Below, one piece after another: positions 22,510-34,960 of a DNA stretch of 64,000 nucleotides. Source of the stretch: Protea cynaroides (taxonomy: Eukaryota; Streptophyta; Magnoliopsida; Proteales; Proteaceae); assembly GCA_028583415.1 (NCBI GenBank), contig CM053270.1, forward strand, positions 7,200,342-7,264,341, written 5' to 3'. Each line of letters begins with the position of its first letter. Position 1 is the first letter of the stretch. The translations under genes were made by a program, and so were the position numbers. The notes beneath the pieces are model-generated. The model worked only from the letters and a program-made list of their open reading frames with translations. It made no database searches and was not told where the DNA came from.

Positions 22510-24668
22510 TGTAGGACCCGCACTCCATGAACCCGATCTAAACCTTGTTTCAAGTCGTAACAGGTCTTCCAATCATCACTGGACCAGACGGGACGAGCGG
22601 ATGACAACCAGGTATGAAATCGAACCAATTCAAGTATGAAATACCTCATATCGGTCGATGGTACCGGTCTATGGTACCGGTCGATGGTCGACCGATATGT
22701 CCTGCGCAGCATGGATCAGGAAAAGGATCTTTGTGGGTCCCACTTTCCAAATTTCAAACAGAAGAACTTTCCTATTACTAGGAGGCTTCCTAAACCTAAA
22801 CCTAGCCTATATAAATCCCTTTAAACATTTTAAAACCTCTTCCATGATCCTCACAAACCCTGAAGAAGGAGAAAAAGCTAGGAAGGAGAGGGAAGAGCTG
22901 CCATTGCCGTTCGACGAAGAACAAGTTACCGCAAGTCAACGGTAAGTGCTCAAACCTTCCTCTACCATAAGTAATCTAGAATGGTTAATTGTAGTTGGAT
23001 CAATACCATGCAAAGCAAGGTATTGATCTAAACCATGTTTTTGCTGACAAACCCTAATTTAGTCGATAAACCCTAGATTCAAGTTCTAGGTTGAGACCAT
23101 CGAAACTAGGAGATGAATGGAGTTGGAAACAACTCTAACTCAATGCTCAGACCTAGAATGTGTAGGAGAAACCCTAGGATCATTAGGGGACGATCGACGA
23201 AGTCGAGAACTGGACGTATGGTCTTCTGGAGACATACCGGTCGACCACACCGGTCGCACCATTTGCGACCGGTACCGTAACCGGTACCTCCCGGGGACTG
23301 GTCTGTGGGGACCGGCCTACCATACCGGTCGTAGGTTTCCCCACAGTATTGCGATCGGTACTGTGACCGGTCAGCTCTGTGACATGTGTTTGTAATCTCG
23401 TTGGTTTTCTGACCAACATAAACCTATTCTAACTAAACCCTAATATCGTATAGGACCTTGTGATAGCACGTTTGGAACTTGTGACGCGGAGCAAACTATC
23501 AACCAAGCGTTAGGTAAGGGAATCAGACCTAAACCCTAATAATTAATTAACAGTAAACCGTTGATAATAATTATGATTCTGTGGATTGATGTTTGTGCAT
23601 TCTCGCATGTCATCCTTTACTTTCAGTTATTATTATTATTCATGCATACTTGCTATTCTAGGTTGTGACTGTTAGGCATGTGATTGTTTTCGTTGGTGTG
23701 TGGAATGGGAAGGGCTTGGGTTCTAGGATCATTCCTCACACTAGCACATTTTCGTATCGTTCTGTCTTAGCATGCTTGGTGCGGGTAGGGTATCAGGGGG
23801 AGGGAGTGGCACTGTGGTCTCCGGCCTGGCCACTAGACTCTAGCTCTATTTCTATGCCGTAGGGAGCTACGCTGGGACAGGGCCTACTGTGATGACATGT
23901 AGGATTGGTTAGTTGCGAGCCCAGTTTGCAAGCCCTCGCCAATAGGGGCTTACGTGTTGGTATGGGTAGAGTATCAGGGGAGGTGATGGCGGTGTTTGAT
24001 CCAGACGCCTTAGCTCTATCTCTATTCCATGATAGGGTGCATGTGGGATGGCAGTGGTGTTTGATCCATTGGGCGGCTTCACACACTCGTGTATAGAGGT
24101 GCGGTGGCCACCAATCCTTTCTATAGCACATTGCAAACTTAAACCAGACCATGATGTGAATGTTACTCATGCATATGTTTGTTGCATTGTCTGATTGTCT
24201 TATTGAGCTAAGTTATGAGCTCACCCTTGTATATATACATGTTTTTAGATGTTGATGCAGGTTACACAGTGGAGGATTACGTAGATGCTCCAGTGTATGG
24301 AGGCGTGGCTGCTTTGGATATGCAAGCAGGAGAGGACGAGCATAACGCTTCATGCGAGTTCCCTTTTTGCGTGTATCTTTATGGTGTTTTTTTTGGTTTT
24401 TTTTATATTTTCAGTTGGAAATAAAGTGATGTAAAGATATTTATTTAAGTTTTGGGAATTTGAATAACTTGATATTTTATTTAGAATTTATCAATAGATT
24501 ACTCAGTTCATTTTATTTAAGACTTTCGCTGTATTTATTATATTCTGATTATGGTTATGTGCAATGGTTTGTATGAGTGGACACGGTCTTATTGAGATCC
24601 TGGTGTGAACCGTTGGTTCAGTGATGGTTCATTTACACTTCTGGTTCAGTCGAAATTGGGGTGTGACA
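22510..24668 (+). repeat. 3' LTR of E1 (subfamily B)
   Basis: Starts TGTAGGACCCGC right after the PPT and ends GGGGTGTGACA at 24668; 2159 bp. TATA box ctatataaat at 22807-22816. Motif clusters with ccggtcga: 22650-22697 upstream and 23225-23375 downstream of TATA. Two copies of ggtgtttgatcca (about 23991 and 24056) lie in the later part. The block with 'caagccctcgccaatagggg' (23930-23949) is shared with all other Tekay LTRs here. Related to the LTR at 61512-63866. Confidence 0.92.
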
Positions 24669-24690
24669 TCAATTCTAAGGAGAGGGTAGT

Positions 24691-26872
24691 TATAAGACCC
24701 GCACTCTACTAACCTGGGCTAATCATGTCGTGATAGGTCTTCCCATCATAGCCGACTCAAGCGAACCAATCGGATAAAGGAACTACAAAGCCAGGTAAGA
24801 AAAGTAGTCTTTTGTAGGTTGTCTAATCGGGCAAATAGGTTTGTCCAGTCTGCTGATTAAGTGACCAGATAGTCGATCGGTCAAGCCCAGAAACTGACTC
24901 TGATTTTAGGACAGTCTCCAAGTTTGAGTAGGACTCCTTCCTAATTGGAATCCCACTCTCTATGGAAGTTTACCCTCTATAAAAGTGGTATCCCTCCACT
25001 TATTCCCACTCTTTTGAACATCCCTGAACCCTAGATTTGTGACAAAGAATGGAGAAGAGGAAGGCTCAGAGAGGAAAAGGCTTGAAGAGGAGGAGGGCTT
25101 TGCAGAGAAGAGTTTCTATCGGTTTCCAACCTTTAGAATCGAGAAACAAACTGTAAGTCTCTTACTCTGTAGAAGGTTAAGTTATGTTAAGGTCAGATCT
25201 ACAATCATAGTTTGGGTAAATCGGATCCAACACTATGAGAGTGTACATGATTTTCCATATAAATCAATAACAAATTGTAATAATTAAGATTACATTAAAT
25301 GACCAAATTTCAATGACCAATGGCCAAAGAATGATTTTAGGATGGATCCCATTGAGAGTCAAAGAATCGACTCAAGAAAGGAATCAGACTGGAAGACAAC
25401 CTAGAGTACAACTCAAGGGTTTTCCGGTCCTATAACCGGTCAGTTAAATGATATACCGAACAAGCGATCAATTACTCTTGGGAAGTATGATAGGGTTTAT
25501 CCGGATGGCTGATCAATCGAGCAATGCACGGCCCATCACGTGATCGGACAATGTTTAGAAGGCTTAAATACCAAATCGGACAGTGAATCAGACTACTATA
25601 ACTTGACAAAATGAAACCCTAATTAAAGTCTATCAAATATTTAGGTTTCCAACTAATCCAAGATAGTCTTTAAAGATTGGGAAAGCAACGAACATCACTC
25701 AACAGGTAAGGGACAAGACCTAAACTAATTGGTTAATAACAAATTATCCCTTTATATTTCTATTTTATTGCCTATTACCATGCTTTGATGTTTGTGCATA
25801 TAACCTATCATCCAATAACTGCTATTACTATTCATGCATATTTTATCTTATTTCTTGATGTTGATGATGATGAGGATAGGCATGTGTATGTGTGTGGCTA
25901 GTGTGTTGAATTGGAAGAGGTTATAGCATCGAACCATTCACCACACTAACATCATCGTATCGCCACTATCTTACCAGAATTAGTACGTCATAGGGTATTA
26001 GAGGGAGTACTCGCGGTGTATAGCTGTAGCTCTGCCAACGGACTCTAGCTCTATCTCTATGTCATATTGGAGGATATTGGGATAAGGCCTTGAATACAAA
26101 TTGATGACATCTAGTATTGGTTAGTTACAAGCCCAGTTTGCAAGTCCTCGCTAGTAGAGGCATACGTACTGGTATGGGATAAAGTATTAGAGGGAGTATT
26201 GGCGGTGTGTGATCCGTTAGGCTCTAGCTCAATCTCTATTCTGTAGTGAGTGATGTAGGGTGACAGCGAGGTTGATAGGTGTCTTTCCATTGGGTGTGCT
26301 TACATTCTCGTATATGGAGGTATGGTGGCCGCCTATCCTTGCCATAGTACATTACAAACTTAAACTAGACCAAAGATATGAATATGACATCATGCATGTG
26401 TCTACTGCATTATTTTATTTTCTCACTGAATTAAGTTGTGAGCTTACCCCACGATATCATACCATTTTTAGTTGATGATATAGGTACCACTCTTGAGGAT
26501 TATATGAATGCACCATCATATTGACATGTGGTGGCTTTGGATGTGCAAGCGGTGGAGGACGAGCATGACTCATCGTGCAAGTGTTTCCACTGTATTTACG
26601 CTTAGGGTTTTATTTTTGTATTTGGTTTATGGGATTTCTAATAGATATTTAAACTAAGTTTTGGTTTACATTTGATAACTGGCTTATTTAATATTTATCA
26701 TTAAACTCTTAGTTCATTATTAATAAAATTTTGCTATTTACTGTTATCTCTGATTATGTAAAATGTATGGTTTGATTATTGGCACGGTCCTATGTGATCC
26801 TAACTTGAACCATTAGTTCTTTGATGATTTATTTATTCACACTTTTGGTTCGACCAGAATTGGGGTGTGACA
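24691..26872 (+). repeat. Solo Tekay-like LTR (subfamily D)
   Basis: Starts TATAAGACCCGC (usual TG changed to TA) and ends GGGGTGTGACA; 2182 bp. Flanked by a perfect 5-bp duplication gtagt (24686-24690 and 26873-26877). Removing it and one gtagt rejoins the minus-strand RT reading of Tat element 2 (NKAYPKDYYPLLRID), which shows where it landed. TATA box tataaaa at 24978-24984. It shares the 'ggttagtt-caagcccagtttgcaag' region near 26109 with other Tekay LTRs. The internal part was lost by LTR-LTR recombination. Confidence 0.93.
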
Positions 26873-26877
26873 GTAGT

Positions 26878-27220
26878 AGTCCTTAGGGTAAGCTTTATTG
26901 AGATCAAATAGTCAATACAAATATGTCATTTCCCATTGCACTTTGGCACTATAATTACATTAGAAACCCATTATGGATACTAAACTTCCCTAGTAAAACC
27001 AGCAGCTAACAACTTATCTACTTATACTTTAGTGGCGGCTTTATGCTCAGACGTGAAGTTTCGCTTCTTCTGTTGAACCGGCTTGAACTTTGGATCAATT
27101 GCAAGTCAGTGCTCCATTAAGTTTTGGGGTATCTCCTGGCATGTCGGAAGTTGACTAGGTAAAGACATCCAAGTTGCTCTTCAGGAAGTCTATCAGACTC
27201 TCTCTTTGTTCACCCTATAG
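26878..27220 (-). pseudogene. Tat element 2 RT, N-terminal part
   Basis: Minus-strand reading gives QQKKRNFTSEH, then a KCNGK-like stretch, ICID-like block and DLNKAYPKDYY, continuing after the solo LTR as PLLRID at 24690-24669, where E1's LTR cuts it. Several stops. It corresponds to 5830-6040 of Tat element 1. Confidence 0.75.
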
Positions 27221-27568
27221 GGAGGACCCGATCTGAAAGTATTTCTCTAGTTCCTCTTCCGAGATTGGTACCTGGTCCAGCTCTTCCACAGGAGTTCCTC
27301 GCTCCTGGGGGAAGTCATCTTGGAGGTCTTCGATCTGAATCGACTAAGTTGGGAGTTTATCATTGTTGGCATCTAGGTCGGTCTCGTAACGTCTAATCTA
27401 CGAGATAGCTTATAATTGACCTGCAGTATTCTATGCCATGCTCAGTCAGGAACTTCATGATGAGATGGTAGGCTGATACGCAAGCCCTTAGAAGCTTAAG
27501 CCTTGGTCAACCCAAAATCACATTGTGGCTTAATGCGATGTCCACCACCATGTAGGCTGTTGTAAACA

Positions 27569-28042
27569 TCACCCTTCTGGGCTTGGTCCTAACTCGGGTT
27601 TGAGATTAATGCCACCCTTTACCTTTACGGCATCTCTAGAGAAGCTGATCAAAGAAAATATGATTGGCTGAAGGCGTTTCTTATCGAGGTTCATGGCCTT
27701 AAACGCATGGTAGTATAGGATATTTGTAGAGCTACCAGTGTCGACCAGAACTCGCTCGACTTCATCAACCTTGTCCATCACCATTGTAATCACAACTACA
27801 TTTTTATGTGGTACCTGTATGTTGATCAGGTCTTCATCGGAGAAGGTGATGAAATCTCCTGTATGGTATGGTGTAGATGATGTAGGGGAGCTGCAAACAC
27901 TCTTTACATAGGCTGCGTGGCTATTTTTGGAGGTTTTCCCGTCAGCTGGGTCTCCTATGATAGCCTTCGTATAGTGCTCCAAGATAACTATGTGCATGCT
28001 GTAGTAATCACAGCTCGCATATTCCTCTTCCTTTAGGGGCAA
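27569..28042 (-). pseudogene. Tat element 2 aspartic protease
   Basis: Open frame of 157 codons. GDFITFSDEDLINIQVPHKN precedes the retropepsin core: VITMVMDKVDEVERVLVDTGSS followed by NILYYHAFKAMNL. The catalytic DTG is intact, unlike Tat element 1. The context FSLISFSRDAVKVKGGINL also matches. The domain is only a piece of a broken gag-pol, so classed as pseudogene. Confidence 0.82.
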
Positions 28043-28499
28043 TTGGTACTTCTTCTCAAGTGTGCCGATATGCCTGAGTGGTGGACTTATGCTTTTGGGG
28101 CGACTTGGACGTCGCGGTATTAGCCTGGGAGTTAAGCCGGCCCCTGAGATGGCTCCCGACTTTGGCTCCCCTAGGTTAAGATTTCTGAAACGATCTGTGA
28201 AGTCGGTTAATATTTCCCCAGGTTCACAGCTGGCCCCATCATGGCCCCTGACTTCTGACCTGGGTAAAAAACTGAAAACCTCCTTATCAACTTACCCACG
28301 GCTTCTTCAACTTGGGTTGCACTCAGGATTTCTTGCTGTTGCAGAGTTGGACTACGCCCCTTACTTTGCGACTGGTTTTGTGACTGGTTCGCAGTTGGTT
28401 TCTTTAAGATCACTCTAATACGGCCCATTAGGTCACTGATTTTCCTTAATGGTGGTAACTCAGGCTCATCATCAGAGTCATCACGGTCTCTATGACCAT

Positions 28500-29184
28500 G
28501 CTTTAGATCCACATCGTCCTGGCATTTGGAAGCTTGCTTTCCTCATTGTCGTCCTTTGAACTGTGGTTTACCTACATATTCTTTAATATGGCCTTGCTTA
28601 ATTAAATCTTCAATCGTGTACCTGAGGGCTCGGTATCTTTCTGTGTCGTAATCGTAGTCATGATGGTACTTGCAGTATTTCTTTGCGGACCTCTACTTGG
28701 GATTTGCTTTCATCTTTGGGGGATCTTTCAACTCCAGCTTTGTGCCTTTCAATACATACATCACTTCTACCATTCGCAAGTCAGGGGAGTGAAAGTATCC
28801 CAATCAAACTCCACCTTCACTACCTGTTGGACATGGATGCCGTTCTTCCCCGACTTCTATTTCTTCAATGGTTGTGAAAAAGTCGCATCACCTGCCTGAG
28901 AGTTGGTCCTTTTCTTTTCTCTCGTCTGCTGCTTACCCTTGCCCTACTGCATGAGCAAGGCATCATAGCAGCAGTGTACTTCTCACACTGAGATCTTAGA
29001 TCACCCAGGTCAATGGGTGGCCCCTTGGCCGATGATTTTAGCAGGTCTAGATTCATTACTCCATCATACAGTGCTATCATTCTAACATCTGGGCTGAGGT
29101 CCTTTATCTCTAGGGCCTCATTGTTGAACCTTGATAGGAAATCCCTCAAGGATTCCCCTAGCTTCTGCTAGATTTTCATCAAGT
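28500..29184 (-). pseudogene. gag: Tat element 2 gag, C-terminal part with zinc-knuckle remnant
   Basis: Minus-strand ORF 28865-29149 begins within gag (RDFLSRFNNEALEIKDLSPD, then LRSQCEKYTAAM). Further left, near 28690-28560, a knuckle-like YCKYHHDYDYDTERYRALR can be read, in which the last Cys of the Tat pattern is Tyr. The frame continues to the right into 41837-42123 once E3 is removed. Confidence 0.78.
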
Positions 29185-29189
29185 GATTG

Positions 29190-31606
29190 TGTCACACCCC
29201 AATTATGGACCAACCAGAATGGTGTAATGAACCGTCAATAAACCAACCGTTCAACCAGGATCTAGTATAGGCTATGCCAACCATGTTAAACCAAAACATA
29301 TTCCACATTAATCAGAGATAATAAAGTAAATAGTGGAAGTCTTATTAATAATGAACTGAGGTCTAATCATGATAAATAATTAATATTCCAGTTATCTCCA
29401 AGTAACCAAAACATAATTTAATACATATTACAAATATCCAAATATGAAAATTAAACACTAAGTGTATCCATAGTTGAAAAGCTAGCTTGATGAGCCATAT
29501 TCGTCCTCTACAGCTAGCACATCCATAGCCGCTGCATGTCCACACGATGGCGTATTCATATAATCTTCAACCATAACACCTGCAACATCAGAAACTAAAA
29601 AGAATTGCACGCGCGAGGGTCAGCTCTCCAACTTGAGCTCAGTGAGTAAACAAAACAATGCAACAAACATATGCATGCATTCAATTCATATCTTTGGTCT
29701 AGTTTATAAGTTTGCAATGTGTTATAGAAAGGTTTAATGACCGCCGTACCTCTACACACGAGTGTGTGGATCCACCCAATGGATCAAACACCATTTTCGT
29801 CCCACATGCACCCATCATGGAATAGAGATAGAGCTAAATTGTCTGGATCAAACACCACATAACACTTCCCCTGATGCCCTACCCATACCAACACGTAAGC
29901 CTCTATTGGCGAGGGCTCACAAACTGGGCTCGCAACTAACCAATCCTAATGCCAAACAGTGTATCTAAGGCCTCATCCCAGCATCCCTCAATACATCCAT
30001 AGAGATAGAGCTAAGGCCCCTTGGCAGAGTCAGAGACCACACGGTTCGAGACCACCTCCCCTGATGCCCTACGACGTAATAGTTCTGCTAAGGTAATGGC
30101 GATATGATGATGTTAGTGGGCAAGACTTGAGTAGAGATAGAGCTAGAGTCTGGTGACGAGGTCCAAGACCACCATGCCACGTCCTCCCCCTGATGCTCGA
30201 CTCGCATCCAACACATCAACCACACACATACATTCACATGTCTATTCCAAGCATCATCATCATCATCATGTTATAAATAAACGAAATTAAATATGCATGA
30301 ATAGTAATAGTAGGAATATTGGATGACATGTGAGATGCACATTATAAGCATATAAGCATAGAATCAATCATGGCATTGGACTCAATAAAAATAAACAGTT
30401 TGTTATTATCCAATTAGTTTAGGTCTTGTTCCCTCACCTTTGATCGATGTTTGTTCCTCTCCTTGTTCCTCTCCCAAGCTTTTGGAAGTCATTTTGAATC
30501 TATTAGGATCCTAAACAATTAATGTATGTAAGTTAAGGTTCAAGTTTACCAAGTTACAGTAGTCAAAAACCTTGTTTGGTCTTAAAATATACTTGTTGTT
30601 TCCTACAGTCGATGCTATGCTAGCAATATATGCCACCGTAGGACCTACAGTTGATACCCTATGGTGGCATTACATGCGACCGTAGCTGCGACCGTATGTT
30701 TCCTGAATTCTTCTCAAATGGCTGTGGTCGACTCTTTTCTCATCCTATGGTCGACCATAGCTGCAACCATACATAGTTAGGTTAATTTTTACTTCTCATA
30801 TGAGTCTCTCCTCTTGGATCATCAATGGGGTCCTCCCTAATGATCATTCTAAGGCCAATATTCTTAGTTTATCCTTCATCCATTAACCCTAACCTATTCC
30901 CTATGGTTTTGCTTAGAAATTCCATAACCGAAATCCTTACATTAGATTCAATACATCAACTTGATGGAAAGGAACCTATCCTATCTAATCTATCCTATAG
31001 AGTCAATTCCATACCTTAAGCTTGTTGTAAAAAGATAGAATTCTTCTCTGCAAACCTTCCTCTTAGTCTTCTTCTTCAAATCTCCTTCTCCTTCTCTTCC
31101 TCTCTCTCTTTCTCTCTTAGGTTTAGAGTTTCAATTTGGGTTCTAGAAGAGTAAGAGAGGCTAAGGAACATCCCTTATATAGAGGAAAAACCTCCATATA
31201 GAGTTCTCTTTTAATTAGGAAAGAGTCCTCATCAAATTAGGAAAGTTTCCTAAACACAGAGTCGGTTTTGGGTTCCTAGGGTCGATCATATGGTCACATA
31301 AACCGTCCATCGTACCACCAAGTCATGTGACCATAGGTCACATGGTCTCACTATGGTCGACCATAGGTTCAACCGAAGCCTCCAAACATGCCACCATAGG
31401 TCCTAAATTCACTGGTTTTTAGTTTTTGACTGTTTGCTTCCATACAAACTTAACCAGTCAACCAAAACAACTAAATTTGACTTGTGACTTACCTCATCTT
31501 GTGGTTTCTTCATATAATTGATTCACTTGAGCCAATTATGATGAGAAGACCAGTCACGACACGAGAACATAAGGTTAGACCGTGGTCGTGGCGTGCGGGT
31601 CTTACA
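29190..31606 (-). repeat. 3' LTR of E3 (left copy, subfamily C)
   Basis: TGTCACACCCC to GCGGGTCTTACA on the plus strand; 2417 bp. Minus-strand TATA in cccttatatagagg at about 31172-31185. The perfect 16-bp palindrome ctatggtcgaccatag occurs at 30745-30760 (leader side) and again at 31351-31366 (U3 side). Two copies of the ggatcaaacacc motif lie near 29782 and 29847. A single PPT-like tract follows at 31608-31622. Confidence 0.94.
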
Positions 31607-31800
31607 ACTCCACCACCCTAAAAATAAATTTCGTCCTTGAAATTTACAAATGTACGTTTAGAGTTGAATATATGAGAATACTATTTATGCAATGCATTTT
31701 TCTCTTCCCATGTAACCTCTTTTACGTCTTAGCTTTACCAGGTTACCTTCATATAATAAATATCCTGACTCCGGAGATGTTGTACCTTTCCACTGGTGAT

Positions 31801-32690
31801 CTAGGCTGGTATCACTTCAAAAGTTAAGTCTTTTATCAAATTCAATGGATACGCAGTCAATACATGTGATGGATCTCCAACGTACTTCTTCAATAGAGAC
31901 ACGTGAAATACGTCATGCACACTAGACATGGACAGCGGTAATGCTAGTTGATATGTAACTTTTATACATCTCTCCAAAATTTTTATGCGGTCCAAAACAT
32001 ATATAGGATACAACTTTCCCTTTTTGTCGAATCGTTTCAAACCATACATAAGTGATATCTCCAAAAATACTTTGTCACTTATGGCGAATTCGAGGTCTTA
32101 GCATCTCGTTTGATAAATCTTAAGCTGTCTTGGCCCTTTTTCTTTGTTCTTGTCTGCCACTTGATAGGTTTCTTCAATAGACTCAGGTCTTACAATTCCT
32201 TATTCTCCAACTTCATTCCAAAACAAAGGAATTTAACATTTCTACCGTACCATGCTTCATAGGTGACATATATATATATATGATAGCTTAGTAGCAAAAT
32301 CAATCAGTGGTATCTTTTCAACTCAAGCTCCTTGAAATCAATTTCACAAGCTCGGGGCATATCTCTTAGGATCTGTATAGTCCGCTCCAACTGTCCATCG
32401 GTTTAAGGTAAAATGCGGTACTAAACTTCAAATTCATTCCCATTGTTTTCTATAGATCCTCCCAAAACTTTAAAATAAAGCATGAGTCTCTGTCCGACAC
32501 TATGCTCTCAGGCATACCATTCAAACTGGCAATATTATCTATATATAGCTTAGTTAGCCGCTTCAAAGCACACCGAGGTCGTATAGCAATGGAATGAGCT
32601 ATCTTCATAAGGCGATCAACAATCACCCAAACTGCGTCAACTGATCTGGGAGTCAGTGGCAAATCGGTGACATAGTTCATTGTAATGCAG
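31801..32690 (-). pseudogene. pol: E3 integrase C-terminus and core remains
   Basis: Minus-strand ORF 31801-32064 gives MYGLKRFDKKGKLYPIYV, then YQLALPLSMSSVHDVFHVSL and LKKYVGDPSHVL, the integrase C-terminal part. ORF 32450-32680 gives NYVTDLPLTPRSVDAVW, IVDRLMKIAHSIAIRPRC and IVSDRDSCFILKFWEDL (core with two Asp). The chromodomain would lie at 31640-31800 and is not clean. Confidence 0.83.
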
Positions 32691-33289
32691 TTTCTTCTAG
32701 ACTAGCTCCAATAGTGGTTATAGTAAGCCATGTTGGTCTTTGTATTTCAGCCTTTACTTGCTGATAATTCAGTCACTAAAACATGCATCTATTCACAAAT
32801 ACTTCCATTCCCTTCCACCAAAATAATCCTTCATGTTTTGGTATATTTTGTACTTCTAAGATGTACCCAATACGGAATAGAATGGGCTTTTAGCATTATC
32901 TTGTATCTATGATCAGCGTTTTTCACTTTCAGGTAATGCATAATCATCCTCTGTATCTCAGGACCTTTTTCACATCCGAAGTAAATCAGGGTTAGATTTT
33001 CCTTTCTCTAAATCTTCTTGCACCGCTCTCAGATACGGATCTAACAAAATTGATGCCTTTACTTCTTCCATCAAATCAGAGATGATCTTTAATGCCACAA
33101 GCGCAGCTGAGGAATTATTCCATAAGTTTTCGCTCAATTGGATCATCACGAGTTTCTATAATATGTTACTCTTCTTCCAAATCTGAATCTATTGTTATGG
33201 AACACAAGGCAGCTATTGTACTAGGTCCTCCTTTCAGCTTCATTATTCTTTGTTGCTCAAAACCTCAGCTACCATATTAGCCTTGCACC

Positions 33290-34960
33290 GATGACAGTGA
33301 ATATCACGGTCTTAATCCTTTAGGAGGATCCAACCATCCCCTTAGCTTCATGTTCAACTCTTTCTGGGTGAAGCGATAAGCAAAACTCTTATCATCCAAT
33401 TTAATCTGAAATTCTTCTCCGTATAGATAATGTCTCCAAGTTTTGATTGCATGATTCACCACTGCTAACTCTAAGTCATGGGTAAGGTAATTCTTTTCAT
33501 GCTCCTTCAATTGTCTTGAAGCATATACAATCGCTTGTTCTTCCTGTATCAGTACACATCCTAGACCCAATCTGGAAGCATCGGTGTATAGGGTAAAAAG
33601 TTTCCCTGGTGCCGGAACGATCAGGATGGAAGCCGATATTAGCTTTGCTTTTAGAGTTTGGAAACATTCTTCTCACTTGTCAGTCCAAATAAACTCCTCT
33701 CCCTTCCTAGTTAGCTTGGTAAGAAGTATTTCGATCCTAGAGTAGTCCTCCACGAACTGTCGGTAATAACCAGCTAAACCCAAAAAACTTCTGATCTCTG
33801 CAATGTTCTTAGGCATTTCTCACCATATGATTGCTTCTATCTTACTAGGATCCACCTTTATTCCTTTTGATGATATTATGTGATCCAAGAAGATCACTTT
33901 GTTTGATCAAGTCTCATATTTCTTGGACTTGGCATAAAGCTTCTCCCTTCTCAGCTGTTGTGAAGCTGTTCTAAAATTTGTTATAGGACTTTCTTCGTCT
34001 TTGGAATAAACCAATACATAATGTACAAACTATGACCAACGTGTCCAACATATCATGAAACACCCGGTTCATAAGCTCCATAAAATATGCTGGTGCATTG
34101 GTTAATCCCAAGGATATACCCAGGAACTCATAGTGTCCGTACCTGGTCCTGGAAGTCATCTTCAGATTGTCACTATCTTTAATCTTTAATTGATGTTGTT
34201 CCATCCAAGGTCGATCTTAGGGAACAACTTTGCACTTTATAACTAATCAAACAAGTCCTCAATCCGTAACAATGGACATCAATTCTTTATGGTGAGCTTG
34301 TTTAATTTCTAGTAGTCTATACATAATCTGACACTATCGTCCTTTTTCTTCACGAATTGCATTGGCATTCCCTGTGATGTAATACTAAGCCAATTAGAAC
34401 CCTTGTCTAATAACTCCCATAGTTGAGTCTCAATTCCTTCAACCCCATAGGAGCAACTCTATAGGATGCCTTTGACACAGGTGCCATCTCAGGTAATAAG
34501 TCGATAATGAACTCGGTTGCATGATCAGGTGGCAACCCGGGTAAGTCTCTTGGAAATACATTAGGATTTTTATGCATCACATCAGTATCTTCTATCTGTG
34601 GTGTTTCTTTAGTAGCATTTACCATAGATACCATATATCCAACTCTTTTCTCTTCAAGGCATCTCTTCGCCTTTCGTGCAGAGAGGATGAGCTTTCGCTT
34701 CCTAAGCAATATGGTTTCAATAAAACCAAATTATCTGTCATCTTTGTTCTTAAATGATAACCTCTTTTATGCATATAATCACTTGTAGAGTGTTGAGACA
34801 ACCAGTCTATTCCCAAGATGACATCAAAGTCTGTCATCTCAAGTCGAATTGGGTTGCATCTAAATTTCATCCATCCATACGATTTGGACATTGTTTATCA
34901 CACTCATCAATCACAACATCTAGTCCAAAAGGGCTTGAACTAGCAAAATTTGGTTTAAAG
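33290..34960 (-). pseudogene. pol: E3 RNase H, reverse transcriptase and protease remains
   Basis: RNase H: GLGCVLIQEEQAIVYASRQL and NHAIKTWRHYLYGEEF (33570-33304). RT: RTRYGHYEFLGISLGLTNAP and MNRVFHDMLDTLVIV (34204-33971), after which the catalytic FIDD block is replaced by CTLCIG because of small changes near 34015-34030. Linker with EDTDVMHKNPNVFPRDLPGL (34709-34407). Protease flank: MTDFDVILGIDWLSQHST (34891-34619). The ORFs lie in different frames. Confidence 0.85.

Larger units (their letters stand above)
8607..24668 (+). mobile_element. Tekay/Del chromovirus E1, 5'-truncated, split by E2
   Basis: Plus-strand Ty3 chromovirus consisting of protease, RT and part of RNase H (8607-10222), the rest of RNase H, integrase and chromodomain (20584-22424), duplicated PPT (22441-22509) and a subfamily-B 3' LTR (22510-24668). 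The 5' LTR and gag are missing: an LTR fragment abuts the protease at 8606. Element E2 sits inside the RNase H gene with a near-perfect 5-bp duplication. The 3' LTR ends in the RT gene of Tat element 2 (tcaattctaagg, read on the minus strand as the RT continuation), so E1 inserted into Tat element 2. The matching left flank is not present next to the truncated 5' end. Confidence 0.85.
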
